From NCBI RefSeq assembly GCF_932526225.1, contig NC_064046.1:14085408-14149407 (forward strand): 64,000 nucleotides of DNA. The letters run 5' to 3'. Below are positions 52,801-63,875 of the stretch, in pieces; within the stretch, counting starts at the first letter, position 1; every line of letters starts with the position of its first letter. This stretch comes from Nematostella vectensis (Eukaryota; Cnidaria; Anthozoa; Actiniaria; Edwardsiidae). Position numbers and translations under genes: made by a program. The notes below the pieces were generated by a model. It saw only the letters and a program-made list of their open reading frames with translations. It did no database searches and was not told where the DNA came from.

Positions 52801-53161
52801 AGGTGCAGGGAAACCACCACCCTCCCCACCCTCCCCTCTAAACATTGCTAGTATGGCATCAGCCATACTCTACCGGTCCAAAGTGCACGTGAACGCCCAG
52901 CGTTTTTCTTCACAAATTTCGTTTCTATTTTATTTGCCTCCACGGTCTGTGGTTTGTATGCGGCACCACTAGGGCTTCTTGCCTGTGAAGGGGACTTTAG
53001 ATATAATTAATATCTTTTTCAGGTCATCCTATGATGAGTACACTCCCGTTTATCAGGTTGAATATATCCAGTCGAGGTTACTGGACGTCTTGCGTAGTGT
53101 CTATGGGGAGGACATAGACGTGGAGTTGGACTATGAGAAAGATGATTCAGACAGTGCGTAG
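49399..53161 (+). CDS. UPF0489 family protein (C5orf22-type), complete, 6 exons
   Basis: Exons 49399-49805, 50236-50674, 51149-51211, 51743-51925, 52346-52476 and 53023-53161 join in frame at GT-AG borders and give 453 residues (human C5orf22 is about 442). Conserved blocks are VKICENHDEVLFHIYRAI, LIHFDSHPDMTIP, LSIADWILPAVYAGHIDRVV, VTSTEDYFL, YILDIDMDFFS, LHSAGMAIDLPQHIS and the C-terminal LLDVLRSVYGED. The HFDSHPD and DIDMDFF motifs look like the metal-binding Asp/His motifs of arginase-like folds, so an enzyme is possible; this is inference, as the family has no firmly assigned function. The segment between exon 2's start and DIDMDFF is a poorly conserved polar linker. The ATG at 49399 is chosen for the ATGGCGG context. 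Confidence 0.93.
50236..50674 (+). CDS. UPF0489 exon 2
   Basis: It begins VTSTEDYFLEEL and ends with the DIDMDFF motif (from 50618) and NPFKDLFTE. The donor GTAAAG is at 50675. Confidence 0.9.
50848..50912. repeat. ~22-bp tandem repeat in UPF0489 intron 2
   Basis: TTGTTGTTTGTGTTAGCTTG repeats three times. Confidence 0.85.
50925..51072. mobile_element. MITE family D copy 1, in UPF0489 intron 2
   Basis: ATGGATCCAGATCTG at the left and TTTTTGGATCTGGGACTGG at the right resemble the ends of 62539-62702. Both share the TGCATTCATT / TCTTCATTC core and a run of T before the right end. Confidence 0.5.
51149..51211 (+). CDS. UPF0489 exon 3
   Basis: A 63-bp phase-0 exon encoding EEFQTLQDIYVFTPPKTSS. 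The acceptor is TTCCAG and the donor GTAAGT. Confidence 0.85.
51397..51652 (+). mobile_element. MITE family C copy 2, in UPF0489 intron 3; right end lost
   Basis: It starts CACCCGTACCCAGGATTTTT and shares GAAAAAGTGGACCTAAT and ATAGTTTTGTCTACAAATA with copy 1. It ends in a G tract of about 20, where the right inverted end should be. Confidence 0.7.
51743..51925 (+). CDS. UPF0489 exon 4
   Basis: A phase-0, 61-codon helical segment (DLEICIKSRQDQLSCIESSF). The acceptor is TTTCTGCAG and the donor GTGAGT. Confidence 0.88.
52346..52476 (+). CDS. UPF0489 exon 5
   Basis: It starts LHSAGMAIDLPQHIS, the family's 'H-x-A-G' block. The acceptor TTTAAG at 52345 was preferred to the CAG at 52224 because the latter runs into a stop after 11 codons. 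Confidence 0.85.
53023..53161 (+). CDS. UPF0489 exon 6
   Basis: The acceptor is TTTTTCAG. The exon encodes SSYDEYTPVYQVEYIQSRLL to an acidic end and TAG at 53159-53161. AATAAA follows at 53192. Confidence 0.9.
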
Positions 53162-53191
53162 CCATTCAGTGTGGCCATAGAACGTGTTGTT

Positions 53192-53197
53192 AATAAA
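53192..53197 (+). promoter_or_regulatory. Polyadenylation signal AATAAA for the UPF0489 gene
   Basis: Located 31 bp after the stop codon. Confidence 0.65.
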
Positions 53198-55069
53198 TAG
53201 AAATAATAGAAATTATACATTCATTTGCGTATGTTATAAGTATGTAATAAAAAATTTACCCAAGTTGTCGAGATTGCTACCAGAATGTCGAAAGTTTTAC
53301 CAGCTCCTTTTCATAAACTGGCAAAGTTTTCTTAGGTATTCGGTTGTTAGGAAATCGAGTCGTTAGAAAACCGTCCACTAGACAGCCGACCCAACCGGTT
53401 GCCTAATGGTACTCATCAATGGTTGCCTAATGACTCGCTAGACTCGAGTCGTCAGGAAACCATACAGTTTACCTTTCGAAGTCAGATTAATTTAAAGCAC
53501 GGTACCGAAAGAACAACCGACTTCGTGGTGTTCGAATCTGTGCGGATTAAATTTGTTTAGTGAACGAAACGACCTTTTACGTACTTTTAAGGAGTCGTTA
53601 TTTATAAATAATGTATATACTCTTTTAGACATTGGAATAAGAACCCGTTTTGTCCTACCCCATGCCAGTTCCGAACCCGCCCTTTCCCAAGGACGTCCCC
53701 CACCCAGCCCTACATGACAGCGCTGAATAACGTATGCGCATGCGCGTGTTCTGGCGAAAACAAACAAAATCTCAGTGTTGAATCGTTCGAGGAGGTACGA
53801 AAGGCTGAATTCAGTCGCTGATTTGACTAACTGTACAGCATTAAATAATGAGGGAGTAATAAAGAAAATTATAGCCTTAGGTTTGGTCTAGTTTTCTTAG
53901 CATTCGCCAAAATGTGACAGTTCGCCGGTAAAAAGCCGCCATTTCAAAACAAACAACGGTACTGGAACTAGTCTTGCGTTTTTCAGAACTGTCGCCCTAC
54001 ATAGTGTAAATAATAAATAGAATACAGGAGCGCGAGAAGAGTGGTTTTCAAAACACCGTGCAACAAAATTGTTAATGTGTAATAGTTAAGCCAGAACAAA
54101 ATGGAACAAAAACATTACAGTGTATAGTATTTTAGGGGTTTTTGAAAACCACTTGTTTATCAGAGGATACTAGTTATTTGTATTCCAAGGCGGGGCTTAA
54201 AAAAGACATTGGTGCAAGATAATTGTAGTATCATTAAAATACTGGTGAGATGATACTTTCGCGAACAGCAATTTTTGCACAAATTTCTAGACCTTTTTTT
54301 CTTTTTCAATAAATACGGTAAAATGTAAAACGTACAGTGACCCGAACTTTCAGCATAACTCAAAGTGAAAGAGAATTTCAAGCAAGATTATTTGTGCGCA
54401 CGACAAGAGTAAAATATCTAAACTGATGGCGGCTTATTTCTAAACTTTCTTTTTCATTGGTAACGCGAATCGGCATTTATCATACTGCACACCATATGGT
54501 ACCCCTCACAAAAAAAGCGCCGGACTCGAGTATATCAAAATGATTGAATCAAGCCGACTGTTTCCGGTTTGAGCATGTTGTTTGGGTTTGTCAGTCACTG
54601 CCATATGCGATTGATCACTTTGCTATATATGGAATCATAATTATTGTGACACCATGGGGTCCCTGTTTTTTCAACCCACTCACTACTGTGTTCGATCACC
54701 CATGATGTAAACAGTACTCCTGGGTTTAATTGTTCAAGCTCGGAAGTTTAGCCGTCCTGTGTTTCAAGCATTTCCCCTGAAATTCTTTAACTTCCAAAAA
54801 TGTTTTTTAATACGAGGCCTATGGGCATCTAAAGCAATATTCCAAACATTATTAGGCCTTCTATTTTCACTGTAACTTAAAACTCGCATTCTTCAGGCCC
54901 TCGAAACTTTCCTTAGATACTTCTCTTTTCAAACCAGATACTTGCAGTATTCAAATTGTTTACAATGTTGAGAATAAAAACGCATAGCATTGGTTGACTT
55001 TCCTGTTTGCTCCTCATTAATTCAAGGGCTCTTTTTGTCCTCGTTCCCGCGATTTCCGGTCGGCGGTCT
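53198..55069. other. Intergenic, no gene recognised
   Basis: Short frames only; a CCGGTTGCCTAATG-type duplicated phrase occurs near 53390-53430. Confidence 0.45.
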
Positions 55070-55327
55070 CACCCCGGAAGGCTGGGGGCACGCGCCTTTG
55101 TTTTTGAAGCGGAAGGGAGGTGTGAAATGGTGACCCTCAAGTGACGGAACCGAGCCTTGATAATCCAATACTCTCTGCTGACCTCGGGCAATTCACAGAG
55201 AAATCCAGGGACTTTGCGTCTTCTCCATGTGTCGGGAGAGTTTTTGAGCCAAGAAATTGGAGGTTTGGCTTTCTGAGGATTCAGTACTTGTGTCATCTTG
55301 AAAGTGTGCTCGGCGCCGACTATAGGT
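55070..55327 (+). other. Possible 5' exon with good donor
   Basis: A GC-richer block in AT-rich surroundings ends GGCGCCGACTATAG before GTAAGGTG at 55328, a strong donor. It could be a 5' UTR exon, perhaps of the gene at 60261, whose first coding exon begins right at an acceptor. No transcript evidence. Confidence 0.3.
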
Positions 55328-57420
55328 AAGGTGAATCGCGCAAAGTTATGATTACGAGTGTTATAATGGACGAGTTGGATACAATTAGAAAGTTTGTATT
55401 TAGCGGGAGTAGTCTGTTAGAAGTCTTACTCATGCATATCTAATTGATCAACTTGGCACGAGTACAACTTATCATTGGAATAATTTTCTAATCTGTTATC
55501 TTCCCTGGATTATTATAAGGTTGTGATATTTAGGTTCAGGAGTCTCGGGAGGGGATGTTGTTTTCACTACCAATACCTCTTACTATTGCTACATTGATTA
55601 AACTGGTTTAAAAGCATTTCAAACTCGGATCCTAAATGCCTAAATGTATACCTCTATTCTAAGGGTGCCTTTAAACAATAAAAACACTTGGTTCAGTTGG
55701 GGCTCCTTTGGGGTACTTCTGTATCAATAGCAAACACAAGAAAGGTAAAGTTGGGAAGTTGCGACAAAAGCGATTCTAGGAGGGGTATATATATCAACTC
55801 GAAACACGTCTAACTGTCGATGGCCGGGATCGTATCCATCTTCGCAGACTAAGTCGCTGGGGGGGATCGTATCCATCTTCTCAGATTAGGATAAGGCTAT
55901 TACTGTTATCAATAATCGAATTTCGCTAATTCGGGAGTCTTTGACACGACGATATCAAATTACACGACACGACGATATCAAATTATTAATATTGTGTAAT
56001 TCTGATACTTTTTGGACTTTTGGTTCATTAACTTTCAATTAGAAACGTTGCCGGACATGTAGTATTAGATAGCAACTACCATCATAAGTATATCGTATCA
56101 TGTCGTAATTACATATGGTATAGAGCCTCACCCTTCTTATGGTGTTTAGTTTTGCTCAGAAGGAAGCAAGCGTGGGCGGATGATACCTTATATAAGGCTA
56201 ATCCATTCATCATCCCTGCAAGAGAGAAAGCCACAAATAAAATGACAATGCTGTTATATATGGACTAACTCGCTTATAATCAAATAGTTTTTTTGGATAG
56301 AAAATAAGACATTTTTGCAACGAGACTCACGTGAGCATTACGGAATTTGTCAAAAATGCGTTTTAAATGAAGGAAGGAAGTTACTTGGAGTCGCGGTCCA
56401 ATTACTCATTCGCATAATTTTATATGAATTGCACATCCTTCCTTTGTAGAGATGTAAACTAAAAGACGATCAGATTTGAAAGTATATTTCACTTTGAGGG
56501 CTACTTTACTCTGATAATGCCCCGTCACAAACGGATTTTTTGTATACTTTATGAGATCATATATACTTTGGTAAACAGTTTAGAGCCTGTTTTCGAGGGG
56601 CGTATAAAGGATATCTTTTTTCAAGCTTTCGCAGTAGTACACAAGTATTATCTTTCAAACCCTTCAGAGCGGATACCGAGCATTCAGAAGTGTTTGCGGG
56701 TTTTTTTTTTGGGTACATTTATTTGTTTCAAATTTCGTATATAGTGTCACACCTCACACATTCTAGTCCGGATTCTTCGAACACTCGGAGGACGGGAAAT
56801 TCCATTAGGAGTTCAAGAAAGTTCAGTTTAAGCTGTAAATTCCATAAACTCTGCAGTGTCCAGATTCCTAAGAGTTTTTCATTCTTGGTTCACCGAGAAG
56901 TTTGAATTTCAAGTTTATAGAGAAATGAATTCAACCCCAATAACCTCTTGCCGAGTTTGCGGTTACCCAGGAATCTTTGCGATGCTACTAATGACCCGTA
57001 AAAAGAAAACTAAGTTTGATGAGCCTCCTGCGATGACTCACCAAGGTTTTCTAATCCCTCCCGATTGTGGTCATTGTGGTCTTGCAATATGCTGTTTATT
57101 TGCGTCCGTATTTGTTCATAATTACGAAAAGAAGATCATTATTATAACTAAATGAATATATGGACAGCGATGTATTGTAAAGGACATGTTTTTAGATGGC
57201 TACACACGATCATATTGGTTTTTTGAAATTCAATTAGGGATCTACATACTCAGTTTATTAATCATTCATCAGACAATAAGTGTCAATATCTTGTCCCCTT
57301 TCAAGATATGATCTGCAAGCGAAGATCATATGAGACGGTACCATTATGTTGTTGTTGTCGTATCCATTTACATGGATGGATGATAGATGCGCTATCACAC
57401 TGAAGGCTTTCTATCTCAGG
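55328..57420. other. Non-coding, no gene recognised
   Basis: AT-rich; possibly a long first intron if the 55.07-kb exon belongs to the gene at 60261. Confidence 0.4.
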
Positions 57421-57426
57421 CTATGT

Positions 57427-57745
57427 GCAAAACTCATTTACTGAAGCCGTGCAAAGACTGGCACACAAAGGCTTACTTACTCACGGTGCGCAAAGGCTCA
57501 CTTACTGAAGGCGCGCAAAGGCTCATTTACTGAAGGTGCGCCGCAAAAGATCATTTACTAAAGGTGGGCAATGGCTCATTTTCTCAAGGTGCGCAAAGGC
57601 TCATTTCCTAAAGGTTCGCAAAGTCTCATTTTCTAAAGGTGCGCAAAGGCTCATTTTCTCAAGGTGCCCAAAGGCTCATAGTTTCTCACGGTGAGCAAAG
57701 GCTCATTTACTGAAAGTGCGCAAAGGCTCGTTTTACTGAATTACT
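57427..57745. repeat. ~26-bp tandem repeat, about 12 degenerate copies
   Basis: Units of the form GCGCAAAGGCTCATTTACTG plus AAGGT, with small indels and substitutions between copies. Confidence 0.85.
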
Positions 57746-60260
57746 TATTTGCGCAGAAGGCTTTCACTCTTTGCGCGCCTTGTTACATGCTTCCCCATTA
57801 GAAGGTCCCTCTTGGTGCTGACAGTGTTGTTTGTTGTCTGAGAGTGAAGTTTGTTCTGGACGCTGAGTCACAGTCACGTTTATTATAGACAGTCCAATGC
57901 CAACTCAGTTGGCAAATATTTCAAAATAAAAATATAAAGCAAAATCGAAAGAGATAAAAAAATGACCTGGAATACAGGACCGAATCCCCTTAGGAATAAC
58001 ATTTAACATTAAACCCTTTTACGGATATTGTTTCCACTTCGAAAATGAAATGACTGGAAATAGCTCCCATTAATATGGACACTAAATAACGATGCCAAGG
58101 AAGTCCATTTGCTTTTAAAAAACTCACTTTTTCTCAAAGTACAAGATAACCCCATTAATACAAGAGTACAAGATATAACCCAGTTTATCTTTTTTTCTCT
58201 AAAGCACGCTTTCATTAGTGACTGTTAATGATATCCTTTCTGAACAAAAAGACCCGTGATTATATGCGGTATTTCCGCTTAAAAAGATAAAGCGACCCTA
58301 GTCCATGTGGGACGCGTGGAGTTCATTCTGATGGTTATCGAAGTTATGAAATGATAACGAAATTGAAACAACACATTATTGCATTATTTATCTTATAGAA
58401 ATTAATCCTTGTACCGTCTCGAAAACATTTCAGCTATATATTAAGTCTTTTCCTTCAACATTTAAACAAAAAAATCTAAACAATTTCACCGTATTGCTGT
58501 AAGAGGAGAGTATGTGCGAAAGCACAATTGTCTAAATATTTCATCCTTCTAAATTAAATTGTCTAAATGAAATCGTGATCTATAGACTACAAGTCACCCT
58601 CAATTTAATTTTATTTTATACCGCGGTGTTTGATGATGTTTTTCCAAACCATGTACGGCACGTACCGGGCAGTGAATCCCCTTAGAAATCTATAAAATCA
58701 CACTACTTTCGTAGCTAGTCTTTTGCACGATTCATATGGTTATCGTTCCCGAAGCTAAAGGTCAAAAGCGGGATAGTCTTGTACAAAAGATAGTGGATCC
58801 TGTTTACATATATCTAAATCACGGAAGCGTCCTTATAAGTCAATGCCAATTGTTTGCACAACCAAGCGTCTTTGACTCACCGATATTTCTTCGCACGAAA
58901 ACAATAACTCCAGTGTGAAAAACACGCCATTCGCTCCTCAGCCTCGAAACAGTTGATTTTCAGATGGTGCCTTTGTTTTCCGGGCTAAAGCTATCTTTCA
59001 GTCGTTTTAGTTGAAGGGATTAGCTATCTCAAACTGACTTCAATCCTATTTCTGTAAGTATTGAAGTTTACGTCTGTCTTCCTTACACAGAGATTAATCA
59101 AGCTATCCGTATTATACACCGCTGGTAAATGAACTGTATCAGTTTTAAGTTATTCATACTCTCTGGACTCTTAGGCGAAAGAGACTAAGACTTGCTATTT
59201 ATTTATTATCTTATATGACCAAATCATTTGCTATCTAAATAATAGGTTCCCACGATGATTAGCTTATTGTTCATATCTTACTTAGCCTTTTAGAAATTGT
59301 TGTCGTATTTTTCACTACCACTTAATCTTTCATGGAGAGAGTTCAACGTCTTCTAGTAAGGAAAAACAAGTACAATTGTAACGAACAACCGTAATTGAAG
59401 ATGTGTTTGATTTATGGAGGTGATTTTTGAAGAAAACAAGCAGCATCGACATAAGTAAGTCTTCAAATTTGGTCGCTTTCGAGAGGTTCCCGCTCTTGGA
59501 TGTGTTCCCAGAGTCGCTCAGTTAAACAACAGATTGTCGAGCATTAGAATGATCGTCATGCCGATTCGGTGCTTAGCTTGGCTTGATTTGCAAGTTTGAT
59601 ATTTATTCAAAACATATTCTATAAGGTTGATAAAAATCAATTTTGACTCCGAATTTATTACTGAAACCGACGAAATTGGGTTTTGTAAAAAAACATATTT
59701 ATATCTGAATACAACGAACTAAGTTAGTGGGGAATTTTATCAATACAACATGTTTTTAAATAAGTAATGTAAAAATATTGATTTCAACATTTAATGTTTA
59801 AGGACATTGTGTGGCTTGGGGATCACTGTCACGTCCGTCACGTTCATCACGTCACGTTACGTCAAGTCGTCTCACAAATTTCCCTGTCGCATTTAAATAC
59901 GGTAGTGCTTTTACGACATAAAATTGCTTAATTTTTTTTAGGTAGAAGGTAAGACGAATGAATACACATACATAGACACTTTAAAGGAAGCTGTGATTAA
60001 CTATTTATAAAACGTGATCGTGATCTGCGATATTTGCTAAATTGGCGGGTTGGTTGTATTTTTGTGATTAATTATGTACATAGTCTTTCAATCAATTGTA
60101 ATCAAGTATTCGATAACGAAGTTTTCAGTCGTCAAGAGCCATTTTTATTTCCCCTGTAGGTTAGTAATTAAAAGAAATCGGCTGTTTTAAATAGATACCA
60201 ATGTGATGCTATTCCGTCAACAGGTGCAACTTTTGCTTGAAATAATTCTTCCCCCTCAAG
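57746..60260. other. Non-coding, no gene recognised
   Basis: Contains a cluster of CACGTC/CGTCACG motifs at 59826-59875 of uncertain meaning. Confidence 0.4.
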
Positions 60261-60369
60261 ATGTTTCTAAATAACCTCTCCTCGCTGGAAATTGGTTTGT
60301 TGGCCGGAGGGGGTGCTGTGCTGCTAGCGTTTATTGTGGTTCTTGTACTTCTTATTTGTAGGATATGCG
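60261..60369 (+). CDS. Membrane protein exon with transmembrane helix
   Basis: Short exon bounded by AG/GTGAGT; ends in phase 1 and holds the whole membrane helix. Confidence 0.7.
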
Positions 60370-61780
60370 GTGAGTTGACAATATAATAACACAACAACAA
60401 CAATAGCCGTGGCTAGAAAATTGTCATCTAGAGATATGGGGGAAAACGAGAGGGTGGCAGACTTCTTTGTATTTGCTAAGACGGTAGACATTCCTTTCTC
60501 CGGCTTTCCTGGGCTGGCTGTGGTTAGGAGAGGAGCTTTGCTATCAGGCGCGTACCCAGGATTGACTGAGGGAGGGTGGGGTGGGGGCAGTATTAGGAAT
60601 CATATGGGAAGGATATTATCTGACGAGCCTTAAAATACGAAATGACCTCCTATTTAGAGCCCATAGGGGAGAGGTGCGCAGTCATATGTATCATGTGGGA
60701 AGGATATTATCTGGCGAGCCTTCAATACGAAATGACCTCCTATTTAGGGCCCATAGGGGGAGAGGTGCGCAGTCATATGTATCATGTGGAAAGGATAGTA
60801 TCTGACGATCTTTCTAAGAAATGACCCTCTTTTTAGTAGCACTTTTAGCAGAGATACACGTGCCTGGCTTTGTTGCCTTCCCTTACTCTGATTTTAGAGC
60901 TTAACATAGAATTATACGGTAAATAAATAGAAATGGAAATTTCCTTCGGTTCCTTCGGGGGAGGAGGGTATGGCTCTTTGTGGGATATTGGACACATGTA
61001 CTGATCATTGTTGCATCTACAGGAGCAAAAGAAAAGGAGACTTTAACGTCCCCGAAACAGAAAAGACGTCGACGAATGACAAGCGCTCATCAACATTCCA
61101 CTATAGACCTCCCACCCCTACTAGTTATGGATTCCATGACAGGCAGCCCCCCCTGGAGCGCAATAGGCATGATCGATAACCCCCTGTGCAAGTCATTCCC
61201 CAGTGAAGGGGAGAGTGGAACGAGTAGCCAACTAAATGACTCGCCAAAGTCGCATTGCAAGAGTCATGAATCACTCGCCGTCCCAAGAAGCCCGCGCGAA
61301 TTTATGTACTACATGCGAAATCTAGAACAGTCAAGAAGTCAACATGGCTTGAATAATATCTCAAAGGAACCACAACCCTCGGAAGTGCACAACGTTAAAA
61401 TATTTGCGCCTGGGTACCCTGTGTCGGAGTCGCACGGCGCGCGCGATGGTGCAAAAAAGCGGGAAAATTTCCCGCCAAAACGAAAAACCTCCGGTGCGTT
61501 GCGCAACCCAGCGTATCGAGAGTTGATGCAAGGCAACTCATTCCACGTGGTATGTACCACTCCCTGTACTGACACGTGGTCGGACGATAGCGAATCAGAG
61601 CCTGAGATCCACGAGCCTAAGGCGAGGATTCGCTTTACGTCTATTCTCGAGGAGCAAAGTGGAAGTACCGGAAGTTGCTTGAACGTTGTGAGCTCTACGT
61701 CACTTCCTCCGACTTATCATGAAACTAAAGCAAGAAGTTTGTCAGTAGGACAGGAACATTCAGTTAGTGTGAGGCTGTAA
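60261..61780 (+). CDS. Single-pass membrane protein with NPxY/PPxY cytoplasmic tail, unrecognised
   Basis: Exon 60261-60369 begins with ATG directly after a CCCCCTCAAG acceptor and encodes MFLNNLSSLEIG, then a hydrophobic helix (LLAGGGAVLLAFIVVLVLLI) and CRICG. GTGAGT follows at 60370. The second exon, 61023-61780, joins in frame after TCTACAG and runs to TAA. The product has 288 residues: a ~12-residue outer N-terminus with an NLS glycosylation site, one helix (about 13-33) and a ~250-residue tail. The tail has a basic KQKRRRR stretch, NPAY (198-201, PTB/endocytosis type), SDDSESEPE acidic patch and PPTY (265-268, WW-domain type). A cell-surface scaffold or sorting adaptor is plausible; no homologue is recognised. 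An upstream exon could add extracellular sequence if it reads into the ATG in frame. Confidence 0.7.
60545..60866 (+). mobile_element. MITE family B copy with internal ~91-bp triplication
   Basis: The left end is CAGGCGCGTACCCAGGATTG. Blocks beginning TATCATGTGGGAAGGATATT recur at about 60596, 60688 and 60779. The right end is a weak ACGTGCCTGG. It lies in the intron of the membrane-protein gene. Confidence 0.7.
61023..61780 (+). CDS. Membrane protein terminal exon, cytoplasmic tail
   Basis: Encodes residues 37-288 and the stop; Ser/Pro-rich and largely disordered in composition. Confidence 0.78.
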
Positions 61781-61942
61781 CGTGTTAGGGTCGCTGCACT
61801 AAAGATACACGTGCGTAATTTGACTCTAGAGAGTCGAATCTTTTTACCGCAACCAAATTCAACTCGGAGGAGTCTCCCGTGGGTCACGAATTACTCTGCG
61901 ATCTACCATAAGAGTAGGAGATGAACCCTAGCCTGAAGAATC

Positions 61943-62059
61943 CAGGGGCGTAGCCAGGCGGTGGCCTAGGGGCCCCTTTTAGCAGCCAAACAATACAGTA
62001 AATGTATGAAACATTACCTTTTGGGCCCCCTCCTGTTAAAAATCCTGGCTTCGCCGCTG
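61943..62059. mobile_element. MITE with CAGGGGCGTAGCCAGG ends
   Basis: Right end CCTGGCTTCGCCGCTG is the mirror with two changes; inner CCTAGGGGCCCC / GGGCCCCCTC extend the inverted repeat. Confidence 0.7.
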
Positions 62060-62538
62060 GAACCTCACACGAGTTTTTGTGGATCTCTCATCGATCCCAC
62101 GCTTGAAATATTGAAGGAGAGAATGCGAAAGGGAAACCCCCTTATAAATAGACAGCCTCTTTTTACTTCTTTTACTCCTGATTACAGAGACGCGAAAATC
62201 AAAAGCTGAAAAAATTACAATTGAGAGTGTAAAATTCACTGCCATCGAAGTTATATAGCTTAGGGTTATAGGGTTATTAAGAAAAGATAATGATATCGAC
62301 CCCCCCTCCCCCCATTTAAAAGTAGGTAGGTACGGCCACGGGCGAAATCTTTTTTTGTCTCTGTTTTCTTTAAGACTGCCCATTTCAATCTGTTGTTTTT
62401 ATTTTTTATGATTTTTTTCCCTTGGTCCTTAGAATGTTGTGAATGTTAGAGCTTCTCCCTTGCCCATTTGGCTGTTTGGCATCTCCTGTGACTCATGGAT
62501 TTTTAAATTAGTATATATTTGCTTGAAATATCCAAACT
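62060..62538. other. Intergenic, no gene recognised
   Basis: Contains a C tract near 62300 beside GGTAGGTACGGCCACGGGCG, possibly another eroded MITE end. Confidence 0.4.
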
Positions 62539-62702
62539 GGCGTGGATCCAGGTCCTTTTGTACCTGCTGAGGTCAAAATGTCAAAAATTTAGTGCGTTAG
62601 TATGAACTGTATGCATTCATTCTATTAATTGTGGCGACAGTTATCAACTTTTTTTCTTTTTGTAAACTGGTCAGAATTTTTATCTGGATCCGCGCCTGCC
62701 AA
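62539..62702. mobile_element. MITE family D copy 2
   Basis: TGGCGTGGATCCAGGTCC at the left and CTGGATCCGCGCCTGCCA at the right are inverted ends. Body related to 50925-51072. Confidence 0.6.
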
Positions 62703-63646
62703 AACAAAATTACTATAAAATGATGTGTAAACCCTTAACCCTCTATTTTTGAGGAAACAGCATAGTGATTCACCCTATGGGCGAGCTTATACATCATATT
62801 GACAGAGATACCATTTTTGGTTTGTTTAAAAGAATTATTAAATCTCTATTTTTTTAAAACTCGGTAGTACTTTATTTGAAGCGAAAATGGTCGTTCTTGA
62901 ATAGTGATTAGGTTCTCATTGCCCTTTCCTGTCCCACAGACAAGTCTATGTCTTGATTGTTTCATTACCCCTCCCCCCCTCCCCTCTCCCAGCCCATTTC
63001 GGCTCGAATTGCGGGGAGAAGGCGCCTAGATCCCAGGACCGCGCGGAAACCGTTTTAAAGGGGTAGGGCTAGAAATTTGGCCAAGACAAACAAGTATATA
63101 TCTGGAACCCTAAAAAAACTGGAGCCCTGAAAGAAATCAACCCAAGCAAAAAGTGTTAAGGGTATATATCAATATTTGGGTGACCTTAAATCTCGCTCGG
63201 CCAATCTCTTGGAGGCCTGGGTCTAAGGGCTTTTCAAGACTTGTGTGATAAAGATTTGACCAAGCGATATAGTTGTTTTTGACACATTTCTGCCTCGAGT
63301 CTCAAATTGAAAGTGATCAGCATTTTTCACCATGTTTTCTGGAGATCAGGGAGCGGGTAAACTTTAGCTCTTCTAAATATGGGCATCAATGCCCATATAA
63401 GGCAATGCATACGAAGGACACTATCCGTGTGGGGAATATGTTTGATATGAACACTACCAGCCCCTCCCTCGCGGCGGATAGACGCCCCCATCCTCCCCTG
63501 CTTCCCTTCCCGCTAAATTCTCCTCAGCTGCATGCTAGAAGAATTGGGCTACACTCGAGAAAAATAATCCACAGGGTGCCAGATTCTCCCAGCTTACTCG
63601 TTTACAGTTGAGCCAGACAAGTACTTTGGTAGTTGCATGACGAAAC
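62703..63646. other. Intergenic, no gene recognised
   Basis: The 112-codon frame at 63273-63611 has no recognisable domain and was not called. Confidence 0.45.
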
Positions 63647-63805
63647 CAGGCGCGTACCCAGGATTTGCTGAGGGGGGTGCGCAGTCATAGGAGTCATTTG
63701 GAAAAAGCATAGAATTTGAAGATTCTTTGGTAAGAAATAACCCACTTTTTGGCCGCCAAGGGGGGGGGAGCGCACACCCAGCGTACCCCCCTGTGTACGC
63801 GCCTG
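63647..63805 (+). mobile_element. MITE family B, complete copy
   Basis: CAGGCGCGTACCCAGGATTT and the mirrored TGTACGCGCCTG define the ends. GAAAC flanks both sides and may be the target duplication. A G tract precedes the right end. Confidence 0.75.
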
Positions 63806-63875
63806 GAAACGGGCAAAGGCTAGACTAGGCTCGTACTGCGGGCTCACAGAAACGCCTAGATCGGACCGCCTAGAT

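Noticed and set aside
59826-59880. Cluster of CGTCA/CACGTC motifs as CRE/E-box enhancer
   Set aside because: Local sequence drift of a short repeated word explains it equally well; no gene start nearby.
63273-63611. 112-codon frame near the right end
   Set aside because: No domain or splice context; flanked by MITEs.
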